DNA of 64,000 nt from Pseudomonas sp. RIT-PI-r (GCF_001297015.1 NZ_LIGE01000038.1:1-64000); one strand, 5' to 3'. Counted from the first letter of the stretch, positions 16,670 through 25,948 are shown. A program made the numbers and translations. Notes: a model not told the origin generated them from the letters alone.

Positions 16670-19600
16670 TCAGTTGACCGTGAGCTGACCGAGGGCGGCT
16701 TTCGCTTCCTGGGCCTGATGTTGCGGCGCGTAAACCTGCTTGAAACGCACCGGCGGCAGATTGAACTGGCCCTTCTGCGAGAAGCGCACCAGATGGCGCA
16801 GGCGCAACTCGCCGCTCAACGCATCGACCGGCACCGCGTAAGCCAGTTGTCCCGGTTCGAAACGCGCCTTCTCCAGCGCAGTCGGCTCGGTGCCGTCCTT
16901 GCCCTGCAACTTGATGCCCCACGTGGTGCGCTCGACATCGGCGCCCGGTGGCAGCGGCACTTCGAGCATGCCGTAGCGCAGCGGTTTCGGCGCTTTGCTG
17001 GTGAGGATCACTTCGTCCAGATACAGGCTGTCGCTGGACAGCGGCTTGGTGCCGACCGGCTCCAGTTTGAAGGTGAACGCTTCATCGCCCGGCACCAGTC
17101 GCGACAGGCGACGGGTGATGGTCACGGCCATTGGATCGACCGCTGGTTGCTGGGTCTGGAAGCTCAGCGCCGCGCGCAGCGGACGCTCTTGCGTGCCGGA
17201 CACCGTCAATACGCTCGGGACCGGCGTCGCGCCCTGCCACGTCCAATACATCTCACCGGTTGCACCGTAGTTTTTCTTCCAGCCTTCACCCGGCGTCAAT
17301 GCGATGGTCGGCGAAGCCTGGGCGATGCTGCGTTGCAGCCAGGTCAGCGCCAGCGCACGTTCAAGGGTGGATTGCTGTGGCAGCAGACGTTGCAGCAACG
17401 CTTGCGCACGCGCTTGATCGAACGCTTGCAGCGAAAGATTCAGCGCTTCGGCAAATGGCTGCGAGCTGACCGCCAAACGTTGTTGCGCAGCAGCCAACTG
17501 ACGATTGAATGCATCTGGCAAGGCCACTTTCGACTGCGAGGCCAGCGCTGCGGTCAACACTCGCGCCGCTGCCAGACCGAGCGCCGAGTCTGGATCGCTC
17601 ATCACCAGACTGTCTTCGCCATCGTCGAGCATGGTTTGCGCATTGCCTTCACCGACCTTGGCCAGATCGTCCATCAAACCGCTAAGCAGTGTGTTCACCG
17701 GCAAATGCATCTGCTTGGCGAACGACAGAATCAGCGCCCGCTGCAGCAACGGCGTGTTCGGCGCCTGCTTGGCATACACCTCCAGCACGCGCTGCCAGTG
17801 CTCCGGCGGCAAGGTCAGTTCCAGCACTTGGCTGGCGTTAAAGTCGGCGTAATAGGCGTAAGCGGTGAGGAACGCATCCGGCTCACCGTCGTAACCCCAC
17901 CAGGTGAAGCTCGCCGACGGCCCGGCCATTTGCACCAGACGCAGACGGCTGTTCTGCATGATCAGACGCAAGCGATCACGGATCTGCGGATTCGACGCCA
18001 GTGATGGATAGGCGATGCTCAACGGCAGCAAACGGCTGGCGGTTTGCTCGACGCCGCCATACGGATAGCTGAGCAGATCATCGAGTGCCGAACGGAACAG
18101 CGCTTGCGGACTGTCATCCAGACGCAGACGAATATCCGTGGCATCCGCCGGCAGACTCAGCGCAGTGTCGCCGCTGGCGACATCAAGGCTTTGCGTCTGC
18201 GTCACTTGCCAGCCGTCACCGGTCGCACTCAGGCGCACGGCGAGGGAGTCGGCAGTTTTGCCATCCTGCACCAACTCCGCCGTCCACTCGCCGGAAGCCA
18301 AGGCGAATGCTGGCAGCGGCAGGTAATTGATGCCGTTGTTGAGGGTCACCGGGACACGTTGTTCAGCGCCAGCGTAGTGGGTCACGAGTTCAGCCTTGAC
18401 CGGTTTCTCGGCCTGACTGAACGCGAACACACCGAGTTGCGGCTGATCGCCCTTACGGAATTTGCTCGGCCCGCTCCACTTCAGGTACAGCGGTTTTTCC
18501 GAACGCACGAACTGCTTCTTCTGCCCGACCTGCCCATCATCGGCGATCGCGCGGGCGGTGATGCGCCAGCGGGTCAGCGAGTCCGGCATCTTGAAGGTGA
18601 AGCGGGTTTTGCCGTCGGCTCCGGTCAACAACTCTGGCTGCCACGCCGCAGTATCGACGTCTTCACGACGCGGTCGCTCCAGTACTTTCACCCCGCGCTC
18701 GCTGCGGTTGGCTTTGCCCGGTGCGCCTGGGCTGCCCGGCAACGCGACGTCGTAGCTGATGAACGACAGACTGGCGCTGGTGCGCACGTTGTTGCGGCGC
18801 GGGTGATAGAAGAACTGGTCGATGGTCGGCGCGACTTCCGGTTGCAGCGCATAAACCATTTCGTCGACGACGCTGACGGTCAGATGCGCCGGCACTGCTT
18901 TGCCGGCAAACTGCGTGGTCAGGTCAACCGTGACGGTATCGCCCGGCAGATACACCGCTTTGTCGGTGCTGATCGCCACGTCGATTTGCGGCGCGATCAC
19001 TTTGATCCCGGCGTTCTGGAAGCTGTACTGACCGCCCTTGGTGTAGAGCACGGAGAAGGTCAGATTTGGCGCGAAGTTATCCTTCACCGGGATGCGTGCG
19101 CGGTATTGGGTGTCGCTGAGTTTTTCTAGCTTCAACCAGTCGCCGCCCTTGGCCAGCAGCGCCGTGGCTTCGACCTTGTCACGTTCCAGCGAGAGCAATG
19201 CATCACTGACCGGTTCCGGGAAAGTGATCAGCGCCAGCGCTTCATCGCCGGCCTTGTACTCAGGTTTATCGAGGACGATTTCCACGGTGCCCGGTACTGC
19301 CTTGACGCCATCGCCGGTGACCGAATGCCCGGTTGCCCCGAGGACGCGGCCGTGTTGATCTTTCAAGGTCAGGTTGTAGGTGCCCGGACGCTCGAAAGCG
19401 AGGCTGAAGCCTTTATCCGTCGCCGCCAGTTTGCCTTCACCGGTGCTCTGGTCTTCCAGGCGCACCCAGCCATAGGTGCTCGGCGTCACCGCTTTGCTTT
19501 GCTCGGTGCCGCCTTCGTTGGCGTAGCTGAACGCAACCTTGTCGCCGACCGCGCTGAAGCGTTGCGGTGCATTCAGACGGAAGCTTGCGGCGCCACGGTC

Positions 19601-21244
19601 GATGAGGATTTCCTTGGTGGTCTTGACCCGATAGGCCGCGCCATCGCTGGCGAACACGGTGAGCATGTAGCGGCTCGGCTTGTCGGCGGCCGGCAGATCA
19701 AGGGCCGCGCTGCCTTTGCTGTCGGTAGTCAGTTCGGTGCTGGTCAACTCCACCGGGAATTGCCCGAGGTATTGCAGCTCGTTGTCGACCATCGACAGTT
19801 GCTGGGCGCGCAGGCTCAGGCTCAGTTTGGCGTTGGCCACCGGTTTGCCGTCGGGGTATAGCAACACCAGACTGCCTTTGACCGGCTCGCCGGTGCGGTA
19901 ATCCTGCTTGGCCAGGTTCAGCGAAATCTCGAAGTGCGGCTTGATGTACTCGGCGACACGGAAGGCGCTGCTGTAAGCCTGATCCTTGTAGTTGAAGCGG
20001 ATCTCGTAACCGCCCGCTACCGCGTTGTCCGGCAACTGGAAACGGCCCTGAGTGCCAGCCTTCGAATCGAGTTTCAGGTCAAGGTGTTGCAGCTCGGTGC
20101 CGGTGGCATCGAGCACGCTGACCGTGACATCTGCCGCACCTGGCAGCACCGAATCCCGCGCATTCTTGAATTCGCGACCAACGATTTTCAGCGACACCCA
20201 ATCGCCCGGGCGATACAGCGGCCGATCGGTGAAGGCATAAAGTTTGGTGTCGTAGATTTCGCTGTCGTAATAGAAGTTTTCCGAGACGAATACGCCGCCC
20301 TCTTCATCCTCGCCGATGACGAACGAACGCTCCGGGCTGACGTGTTTCAGGCGCAGCAAGCCATCGGCATCAGTGGCACCGCTGCTCATCACGCCGAGGC
20401 CATCGGTCCATAGCACATTGACCTTCGGCACCGAACTGCCTTCGTGTTTGCGCGCAGCCCAGACCAGCAGTTCATCACCGGCAATCTTGCTCACTGCGAC
20501 AGTGTTGGAGACGAACACCATGGTGGTCGCGCGGTACTTGCCGATCAGCGCTTCGACCAGATACAGACCCGGTTTCAGATTACCCAAGGGGATATAAACG
20601 TTACCCGGCGCGACGCTGACGAAATCGCTGGAAGAGCCCGCGAGATTGACCCCGGCTGGCGGCTGAATCGGCTTGGCCTGCCACAACGGATAACGGAACT
20701 GGCTAACCACCGGCAGACCTGGAATCAACGCAAACTGCGGTTGCGCGTCGTACGGTGTCGGCGCGGCGATGGCGTCGCCCATCTTCAGTTCCGGCACTTC
20801 TTCGGTGACCTGTTTGCGCGACTCATAGGAGAACGCGCGTTGCATCACCCGACGGGATTTGCGGTACCAGTTGTCCCACAGGTACGCGAGGGTGTTGGAC
20901 AGGCCCTCGCCCTTGAACTGGCCGTCGCTGACCACGCGATGCAGGTTCTTCTGGCGCTTGAGGAAATCCAGCGGCTTGTCGATGCGGTACACACGAATGT
21001 CGGCGCCGCCGTACGGTTCCATGCGGAAACGGCGATAGTCTCGGCCCGGCGCTTCGAGGCGCACCATCGCCTGTTCATCGGCAGCGAAACTGCTGTCGGC
21101 CAAGAGGAAAAAGCTCTCACCCGAGACCGGCATGTAGTTGCTCGGCTCGACCGAATCTTCGGCATTGGCGTTGGCCAGTGGCAGCAACAGCGCCAACAGC
21201 AAAGGAATTCGCGAGCAGATACGCAACATGCGGGCACCGGTCAT
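16670..21244 (-). CDS. magD: MagD: bacterial alpha-2-macroglobulin without thioester (YfaS-like)
   Basis: 1524 residues, close to P. aeruginosa MagD (about 1,515). The start at 21244 overlaps the magC stop (ATGA) and gives a signal peptide ending LANANAEDS. MG-type beta domains run through the N-terminal half; the macroglobulin core is marked by WQPELLTGADGKTRFTFKMP and DSLTRWRITARAI. At the thioester position the sequence reads YPYGGVEQT: Gly1064 replaces the Cys of CLEQ, so no covalent protease trap can form. Such proteins sit in the periplasm and are thought to protect the cell envelope from proteases. Confidence 0.93.
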   Translation of the reverse strand: MTGARMLRICSRIPLLLALLLPLANANAEDSVEPSNYMPVSGESFFLLADSSFAADEQAMVRLEAPGRDYRRFRMEPYGGADIRVYRIDKPLDFLKRQKNLHRVVSDGQFKGEGLSNTLAYLWDNWYRKSRRVMQRAFSYESRKQVTEEVPELKMGDAIAAPTPYDAQPQFALIPGLPVVSQFRYPLWQAKPIQPPAGVNLAGSSSDFVSVAPGNVYIPLGNLKPGLYLVEALIGKYRATTMVFVSNTVAVSKIAGDELLVWAARKHEGSSVPKVNVLWTDGLGVMSSGATDADGLLRLKHVSPERSFVIGEDEEGGVFVSENFYYDSEIYDTKLYAFTDRPLYRPGDWVSLKIVGREFKNARDSVLPGAADVTVSVLDATGTELQHLDLKLDSKAGTQGRFQLPDNAVAGGYEIRFNYKDQAYSSAFRVAEYIKPHFEISLNLAKQDYRTGEPVKGSLVLLYPDGKPVANAKLSLSLRAQQLSMVDNELQYLGQFPVELTSTELTTDSKGSAALDLPAADKPSRYMLTVFASDGAAYRVKTTKEILIDRGAASFRLNAPQRFSAVGDKVAFSYANEGGTEQSKAVTPSTYGWVRLEDQSTGEGKLAATDKGFSLAFERPGTYNLTLKDQHGRVLGATGHSVTGDGVKAVPGTVEIVLDKPEYKAGDEALALITFPEPVSDALLSLERDKVEATALLAKGGDWLKLEKLSDTQYRARIPVKDNFAPNLTFSVLYTKGGQYSFQNAGIKVIAPQIDVAISTDKAVYLPGDTVTVDLTTQFAGKAVPAHLTVSVVDEMVYALQPEVAPTIDQFFYHPRRNNVRTSASLSFISYDVALPGSPGAPGKANRSERGVKVLERPRREDVDTAAWQPELLTGADGKTRFTFKMPDSLTRWRITARAIADDGQVGQKKQFVRSEKPLYLKWSGPSKFRKGDQPQLGVFAFSQAEKPVKAELVTHYAGAEQRVPVTLNNGINYLPLPAFALASGEWTAELVQDGKTADSLAVRLSATGDGWQVTQTQSLDVASGDTALSLPADATDIRLRLDDSPQALFRSALDDLLSYPYGGVEQTASRLLPLSIAYPSLASNPQIRDRLRLIMQNSRLRLVQMAGPSASFTWWGYDGEPDAFLTAYAYYADFNASQVLELTLPPEHWQRVLEVYAKQAPNTPLLQRALILSFAKQMHLPVNTLLSGLMDDLAKVGEGNAQTMLDDGEDSLVMSDPDSALGLAAARVLTAALASQSKVALPDAFNRQLAAAQQRLAVSSQPFAEALNLSLQAFDQARAQALLQRLLPQQSTLERALALTWLQRSIAQASPTIALTPGEGWKKNYGATGEMYWTWQGATPVPSVLTVSGTQERPLRAALSFQTQQPAVDPMAVTITRRLSRLVPGDEAFTFKLEPVGTKPLSSDSLYLDEVILTSKAPKPLRYGMLEVPLPPGADVERTTWGIKLQGKDGTEPTALEKARFEPGQLAYAVPVDALSGELRLRHLVRFSQKGQFNLPPVRFKQVYAPQHQAQEAKAALGQLTVN

Positions 21245-21879
21245 TGGGAGAGAAAGTTCAGTCGATAGACGCCGATGAAGTTGGGGTTGGCTGCGTCGGG
21301 TATCCATCGGGTGTCCTTCCATGTCATGAGTTGCTGCAGGCTTGCCGAACGCATGCCGTTGTCAGTCGGGGTGGTGCTGCCGGTGTGATAGGCGATGTAG
21401 CGGCCCATCCAGATCATCAGGTGCTGGTCGTCACCCTGATCGAAAAACATCAAGTCCCCGGGCCGCGCCTGCGACACGTCGCGGCTGACCAAGTGGCTGT
21501 TGAACTGAATCAGTTTGATCGCGTTGACGTACGGCCCGACCTTGCCGCCGCCCTGCTGCCATTGCTGGGCGAGCTTGCGCTGCTCGTCGCTGAGCGCCAG
21601 TTCCGGCGGCAGATAACGATTGGACAGGCCATTGCTGCGCAGCCATTTGTCGTCATGGACTTTCAGTGCTTCGTTGGCGGCAAAACGCACCAGCCCGGCG
21701 CAGTCCTGCTGATACCAGCGCGGGCTCGGCCCCTGGCTCAATTGCTCCTGGGCGATGCGCACGAACCAGGCGCGAAACACCTGGGATTGCGCCGGATCCA
21801 GTGCAGGTGCTTCAACGGCTCGGGCGCCCGCGCTGAGTAACAGCGCGAGCAGGCCGAGGCTGCGGATCAGTGCCGTCAC
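21241..21879 (-). CDS. magC: MagC: DUF1175 protein (YfaT-like)
   Basis: About 212 residues. The GTG at 21879 overlaps the magB stop (GTGA) and has GGAAAG upstream; ATG codons at 21891 and 21906 are alternatives. A signal peptide (LGLLALLLSAGARA) leads into a DUF1175 domain with WYQQDCAGLVRFAANEAL, ARPGDLMFFDQ and HLMIWMG. The order Cys - Gly-Asp-Leu - His resembles NlpC/P60 cysteine peptidases, so a peptidoglycan or peptide hydrolase is possible; that is inference. The 3' end overlaps magD. Confidence 0.82.
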   Translation of the reverse strand: MTALIRSLGLLALLLSAGARAVEAPALDPAQSQVFRAWFVRIAQEQLSQGPSPRWYQQDCAGLVRFAANEALKVHDDKWLRSNGLSNRYLPPELALSDEQRKLAQQWQQGGGKVGPYVNAIKLIQFNSHLVSRDVSQARPGDLMFFDQGDDQHLMIWMGRYIAYHTGSTTPTDNGMRSASLQQLMTWKDTRWIPDAANPNFIGVYRLNFLSQ

Positions 21880-23588
21880 AGCGCTTTCCATTCCAGCGGC
21901 AACCATTGCCAGTGACCGTCAGGCTCGCTGCCTTCAGGCAAGGTCAGGGCATATTTGCCGTAGCCGCCAAGGGTGCGCAGTTTCGGGATCAGGTAAGTTT
22001 GCGCGGCGTTATAGAACACCGGTTCCATGTCCTGCGGCAGGCTGTCTAGGGTTTCCTGCTGCATCAGTTGCGCCATCGAATCCGGGCCGAAGTAGATCGG
22101 CATCAGCACATCTTTGGGCAGCACGTCGGCCATTGGCGGAAAGCGTTTGTCGAGGGTGCCGAGGGCCTTGTCGACGAGTTTGTCATCGAGGGAAAACAGC
22201 AGCGTCGAACCGTGGCGAGCGAGGCTGACTTTCATGAATGCCTTGCCGGAAATCGCGTCCGGATTTTCCGCAGTCTTCGCCGCGTAGGGTCCGAAATTGG
22301 AACTGACCTGACGCTGCCAGACGTGGTTCTGGCCTTCTTGCTTCTCGACCACCGGGAACACGTTTTCGTCGACATTGGCCTCGAACGCACCAACCATCGA
22401 ACCGAACAGCTTGCCGAGATCGCCATCAAGTTTGCTGCTGTCCTCGTCTTTCAGACTGGCCACCAGCAACGGCGTGTACAAACGCGAATCGGCGTACCAG
22501 CACAGGCCCGCCGCGCCGGCCACGTGTTCGGTGAGGGTTTGCGCCACAGCTTCTTCAGCGCCGAGCTTCACCAGCAATGGTTTTTGCGGTTCGGCCGCGA
22601 CCGGCAAGGTCACGCAGGCACTGGCACCGAGCGGCATCGCCTGCCAGACCGGTTTGAAATCGAAGTCCGGCTGGTTTTCCAGTTCGTCCATGGCCAGGTA
22701 GCTGTGCCAGCCCTTGTCGTCCATGTCGAAACGCAGCCCGGCGAAGTTCGGGATGAAACGCTGATAGCCCATCGCGAGAACGCTGGAGTTGACCGACAGG
22801 CGCTGCTTGATTTCCGGGGTTTTAGCCGGCAGACCGAACGCCTCAGGGAACAGTTTTTCGCCGTTGAGCAACGCCGCCAGCGCTTGTGGCGAGACGTGGC
22901 CCGACTCTTCGGAGACGCCGCTTTCCGGGTCGTAATACTTGGCCGGATTGGACAGCACCACCAGTTTGTCGCCGCGAGAGGCGAACAACAGGGCTTTGCT
23001 GGCGTTATAGGTCAGTTGGTACAGCGGCACAGTGTCGCCGCCGACCTTGAGCTCGCCCATCTGACTTAGCTGCGTGTCATCCAGCGCAACCTTTGCCAAT
23101 GGCTCAAGCAGTTTCGCCAGACCGCCACGGTCCATCACCAGCAGGAAATCCTTCAAGCGACCATCCGCGCCACGCCACAACGCGACGTCGGCCGGCTGAT
23201 CGAAAAGTTCTTCGATCAAGCTGTCCTGCAGTTTCAGGTCATGCTCGTAGATGATCCGGCGCAGGCTGCCGATCAGCCCGAGGCGGTCGGCGTGGGTTTC
23301 GTAATAGAAGACGAAATCTTCGGTGAGCGTGGCTTTGAGAAACGGCACGGTCAGCAAGTCCTTGGGCAACTGGCTTAGCGAGCGGGTTTCCAGCAACGCA
23401 TCCGGACGGCTCAGGCCAAGCTTGTCACTGGCCAATTCCGCCGGCGGTGCCTTGGGCTTGAGCAGCAGCCAGCCAAAACCACCCGCCACCCCGGCCACCA
23501 GGCACAACCCGGCCAGCAACAGCGGCCAGCGTCGCGAAGGTTTGGCCGCCGGCGTGTCGGCAGCCGAAGTAACAGTGTTATCGCTCAT
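21876..23588 (-). CDS. magB: MagB: DUF2138 membrane-anchored protein (YfaA-like)
   Basis: 570 residues from the ATG at 23588. A short cytoplasmic N-terminus is followed by one membrane helix at about 24-42 (RRWPLLLAGLCLVAGVAGG), so the long remainder should be periplasmic. It matches the YfaA/DUF2138 family in length and place. In P. aeruginosa MagB is reported among MagD-binding proteins, so it may tether the macroglobulin to the inner membrane. It overlaps magC. Confidence 0.83.
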   Translation of the reverse strand: MSDNTVTSAADTPAAKPSRRWPLLLAGLCLVAGVAGGFGWLLLKPKAPPAELASDKLGLSRPDALLETRSLSQLPKDLLTVPFLKATLTEDFVFYYETHADRLGLIGSLRRIIYEHDLKLQDSLIEELFDQPADVALWRGADGRLKDFLLVMDRGGLAKLLEPLAKVALDDTQLSQMGELKVGGDTVPLYQLTYNASKALLFASRGDKLVVLSNPAKYYDPESGVSEESGHVSPQALAALLNGEKLFPEAFGLPAKTPEIKQRLSVNSSVLAMGYQRFIPNFAGLRFDMDDKGWHSYLAMDELENQPDFDFKPVWQAMPLGASACVTLPVAAEPQKPLLVKLGAEEAVAQTLTEHVAGAAGLCWYADSRLYTPLLVASLKDEDSSKLDGDLGKLFGSMVGAFEANVDENVFPVVEKQEGQNHVWQRQVSSNFGPYAAKTAENPDAISGKAFMKVSLARHGSTLLFSLDDKLVDKALGTLDKRFPPMADVLPKDVLMPIYFGPDSMAQLMQQETLDSLPQDMEPVFYNAAQTYLIPKLRTLGGYGKYALTLPEGSEPDGHWQWLPLEWKAL

Positions 23589-23622
23589 CTTCACAAACCC
23601 AGTTTCATCCGTGACGGGATGC

Positions 23623-24414
23623 TTAATAGTTGAAAGTCTTGACCAGCAGCAGATCACCGATCGCCCGCAGGGGCACGATGAACGTTTCGCGTTTTTCGTC
23701 GACGGTGTTTTCATTAAGCACCAGCGTGATCTGCGAGGTGATCACCTCGTTCTGGTTGCTGGTCTCCTCGAAGTTATAGCCGCCGTTGCCGAAGTTGCCC
23801 CAATAGTTGACGTAAACCAGATAAGTACCATGCAGCGGCGCGGTCATGGTGAACATTTCCGGGCCGGGACCATCGACGCCATCCGGGTCGAGACCGCCGC
23901 CATTGCTCAGCGCCGGCCGCGCCCAGAAGGCATGCTGACCGTCGGGCGTGACAATGTGCAGATCGAGTTCGGCTTTCGGATCGTCCCAGCCCAAGACAAG
24001 ACGAATTCGCGCCGGCGTGCGCAAGTTATTTGCTTCATAAAATTGCACGCGTTTGAGCGACTGGCCTTCGGCGCTGATCACCTCGACGCTGTTGGAGCCG
24101 GCGCCGAACGCGTACGGCCGGGCAAAACGGCCCTGGTCGTCGGTGTACAGATTCAGTGGATTGCCGTTCACGGCGAGGCTGTGCGGCGGGCGCATGTGGC
24201 CGATGGCTTTGAGCTGGCCCTGGATCATCGTGCGATTGCGCTGGACGCCGCGATCGATCGGCGGCGTCGGGTAGGCGACTTGCGGGTTTTCCGTGCGATC
24301 GAGCAGGCCGTGATAGCGCCAGCCACCCACCGGTTCCGACAACTCGGCACTCGGCGCAGCCAGCAACGCGGGCGCGCAGGACAACCCGATCAACAGCCAA
24401 AGAAATGAACGCAT
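23623..24414 (-). CDS. magA: MagA: YfaP-like DUF2135 protein, first gene of the mag operon
   Basis: 263 residues from the ATG at 24414, which has AGGAGG five bases upstream. A signal peptide (WLLIGLSCAPALLAA) precedes PVGGWRYHGLLDR; the DUF2135 core is at WDDPKAELDLHIVTPDG and TYLVYVNYWG. It resembles MagF, so the operon begins and ends with related genes. The gap to magB is 34 bases. The leader shows a GGA-loop hairpin. Confidence 0.86.
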   Translation of the reverse strand: MRSFLWLLIGLSCAPALLAAPSAELSEPVGGWRYHGLLDRTENPQVAYPTPPIDRGVQRNRTMIQGQLKAIGHMRPPHSLAVNGNPLNLYTDDQGRFARPYAFGAGSNSVEVISAEGQSLKRVQFYEANNLRTPARIRLVLGWDDPKAELDLHIVTPDGQHAFWARPALSNGGGLDPDGVDGPGPEMFTMTAPLHGTYLVYVNYWGNFGNGGYNFEETSNQNEVITSQITLVLNENTVDEKRETFIVPLRAIGDLLLVKTFNY

Positions 24415-24419
24415 GTAAG

Positions 24420-24461
24420 CCTCCTGCCATGCCTGAACGAAACCTTGCACCCGATCCTCGG
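24420..24461 (-). promoter_or_regulatory. Candidate RsmA/RsmE binding sites in the magA leader
   Basis: On the minus strand, CCG-AGGAT-CGG (24461-24451) puts GGA in the loop of a short GC stem. A second GGA lies in the ribosome site AGGAGG (24425-24420), about 33 bases downstream. Paired GGA motifs, one over the ribosome site, are the hallmark of RsmA-repressed messages; mag genes are in the Gac/Rsm regulon in P. aeruginosa. Confidence 0.5.
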
Positions 24462-24605
24462 TACTTCACAGCGGTGAAACTGCGTTTCGTCTGAAAGACC
24501 CGTGACTATGGGGTCGTAGAAGGCGCGAAGATTAGCGATTCGGCGGTTTTTTAACAATCGGATACATGTGCTTTTACTGTAGGAATCACGCCAATCCGGT
24601 GGACG

Positions 24606-24669
24606 GTGAGCCGAATAGCCGTCATATTCGGCTCACAAAATGAGCCGAATAGCTTTTCTATTCGGCTCA
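24606..24669. promoter_or_regulatory. Twin palindromic operators before the Fic gene
   Basis: Palindrome 1 is GTGAGCCGAATA, seven bases, TATTCGGCTCAC (24606-24636). Palindrome 2 is TGAGCCGAATA, seven bases, TATTCGGCTCA (24641-24669). Arms are identical while the spacers differ (GCCGTCA and GCTTTTC), and centres are 34 bp apart. This is what two sites for a dimeric DNA-binding protein look like; the Fic protein's own winged helix is the obvious candidate. Confidence 0.7.
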
Positions 24670-24690
24670 CGGACTCAAGGCAGACAACGA

Positions 24691-25836
24691 ATGGCAACTC
24701 ACTGGATCTGGCAGCAGCCCGATTGGCCCGACTTCAACTGGCAGGCAGAACGCCTGACACCGTTGTTGCGCGAGTGTGTGCAGGCGCAAGGTCAGTTGAT
24801 GGGTATGGCCGGTTCGGTAGGTGACTCTTTGGGGGCTCAGACCGAACTGGACGCCCTTTTGCAGAATATCGTGACGTCCTCGGCCATCGAAGGTGAGCAA
24901 CTGAATGTCGGCTCCGTGCGGTCATCCTTGGCGCGACGTTTGGGCCTGGAGTTGATCGACGGCGATAACGTCAGCCAACGCAGTGAAGGTCTGGCGCAGC
25001 TTATGCTGGATGTCACCCGTCGATTTGCCGAACCGTTGACGCTGGAACGCCTTCTGGAATGGCACCAATGGCTGTTTCCCGATCAAGAGGCTGACCTTAC
25101 TGCACGCCGCATGCATGTGGGTGCACTACGCGGTGACGAGCCTATGCAGGTGGTATCGGGTCGCATTGATCGTCCAACGGTTCATTTCGAGGCGCCACCT
25201 CGCCAAGGTCTTGAGCAGCAGCTCGACCAATTTCTCCAATGGTTCGAGGCCAGCCAGCATCAGACAGCACTGGACCCGATGCTTCGCGCGGGCATCGCCC
25301 ATTTCTGGTTCGTCACCTTGCATCCGTTCGACGATGGCAACGGTCGCCTGACCCGTACCATCACTGATCTGGCGCTGGCACAGGGCGAAGCGCAAGCCAT
25401 CCGTTTCTACGCCATGTCGGCGAGCATTCTGGATGATCGTTCCGGCTACTACCGGATTCTGGAATCGAGCCAGAAAGCCACACTGGATATCACTGAATGG
25501 CTCACATGGTTCCTGCAAACGTTGCTAAGCAGTCTGCAACAAGCCATCACTCGAATTGAAAGCGTGCTGGGCAAGTCGCGTTTCTGGCAGGCGCATCGCG
25601 AGTCCGAACTTTCAGCGGAGCAGATCAAGGTACTCAATCGCCTGCTCGACGGCGGCGAGCGGGGCTTTGAGCACGGCATCAGTGCCGGGCAATATCAAGC
25701 GGTGGCGAAAGTGTCGAAGGCCACGGCAACCCGACATCTTGTGGAGTTGCTGGACAAAGGTTGCCTGCAACGCTTGCCGGGGGGCGGTCGTAGTACGCGC
25801 TACCAGATCAACTATCCCGACAGAGCCAAACATTAA
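24691..25836 (+). CDS. Fic family protein with C-terminal winged helix
   Basis: 381 residues from the ATG at 24691. An N-terminal helical domain (DUF4172 type, WIWQQPDWPDF) carries the self-inhibitory motif at 63-68 (SSAIEG, form S-xxx-E-G), in which Glu67 would block ATP. The Fic core is HPFDDGNGR at 211-219, complete with the catalytic His. The C-terminal 90 residues form a winged helix (SKATATRHLVELLDKG, then GGGRSTRYQIN). Active Fic enzymes move AMP from ATP to protein hydroxyls. Target unknown. An in-frame ATG at 24640 lies inside palindrome 2 but has no ribosome site. Confidence 0.9.
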   Translation: MATHWIWQQPDWPDFNWQAERLTPLLRECVQAQGQLMGMAGSVGDSLGAQTELDALLQNIVTSSAIEGEQLNVGSVRSSLARRLGLELIDGDNVSQRSEGLAQLMLDVTRRFAEPLTLERLLEWHQWLFPDQEADLTARRMHVGALRGDEPMQVVSGRIDRPTVHFEAPPRQGLEQQLDQFLQWFEASQHQTALDPMLRAGIAHFWFVTLHPFDDGNGRLTRTITDLALAQGEAQAIRFYAMSASILDDRSGYYRILESSQKATLDITEWLTWFLQTLLSSLQQAITRIESVLGKSRFWQAHRESELSAEQIKVLNRLLDGGERGFEHGISAGQYQAVAKVSKATATRHLVELLDKGCLQRLPGGGRSTRYQINYPDRAKH

Positions 25837-25948
25837 TCTCACTCACCACAGTGCCATTTCTGTCCTTGGGAGGCGGCCCGCTCATTTGCCCATAAACCCC
25901 CTATCTGCTAGTGTCGCGCCGGTTTAACGTCAACCGGAAATCGCCGCC

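Noticed and set aside
24606..24824. Short open frame starting in the first Fic palindrome
   Set aside because: It is out of frame with the Fic gene; its N-terminus is just the translated palindrome.
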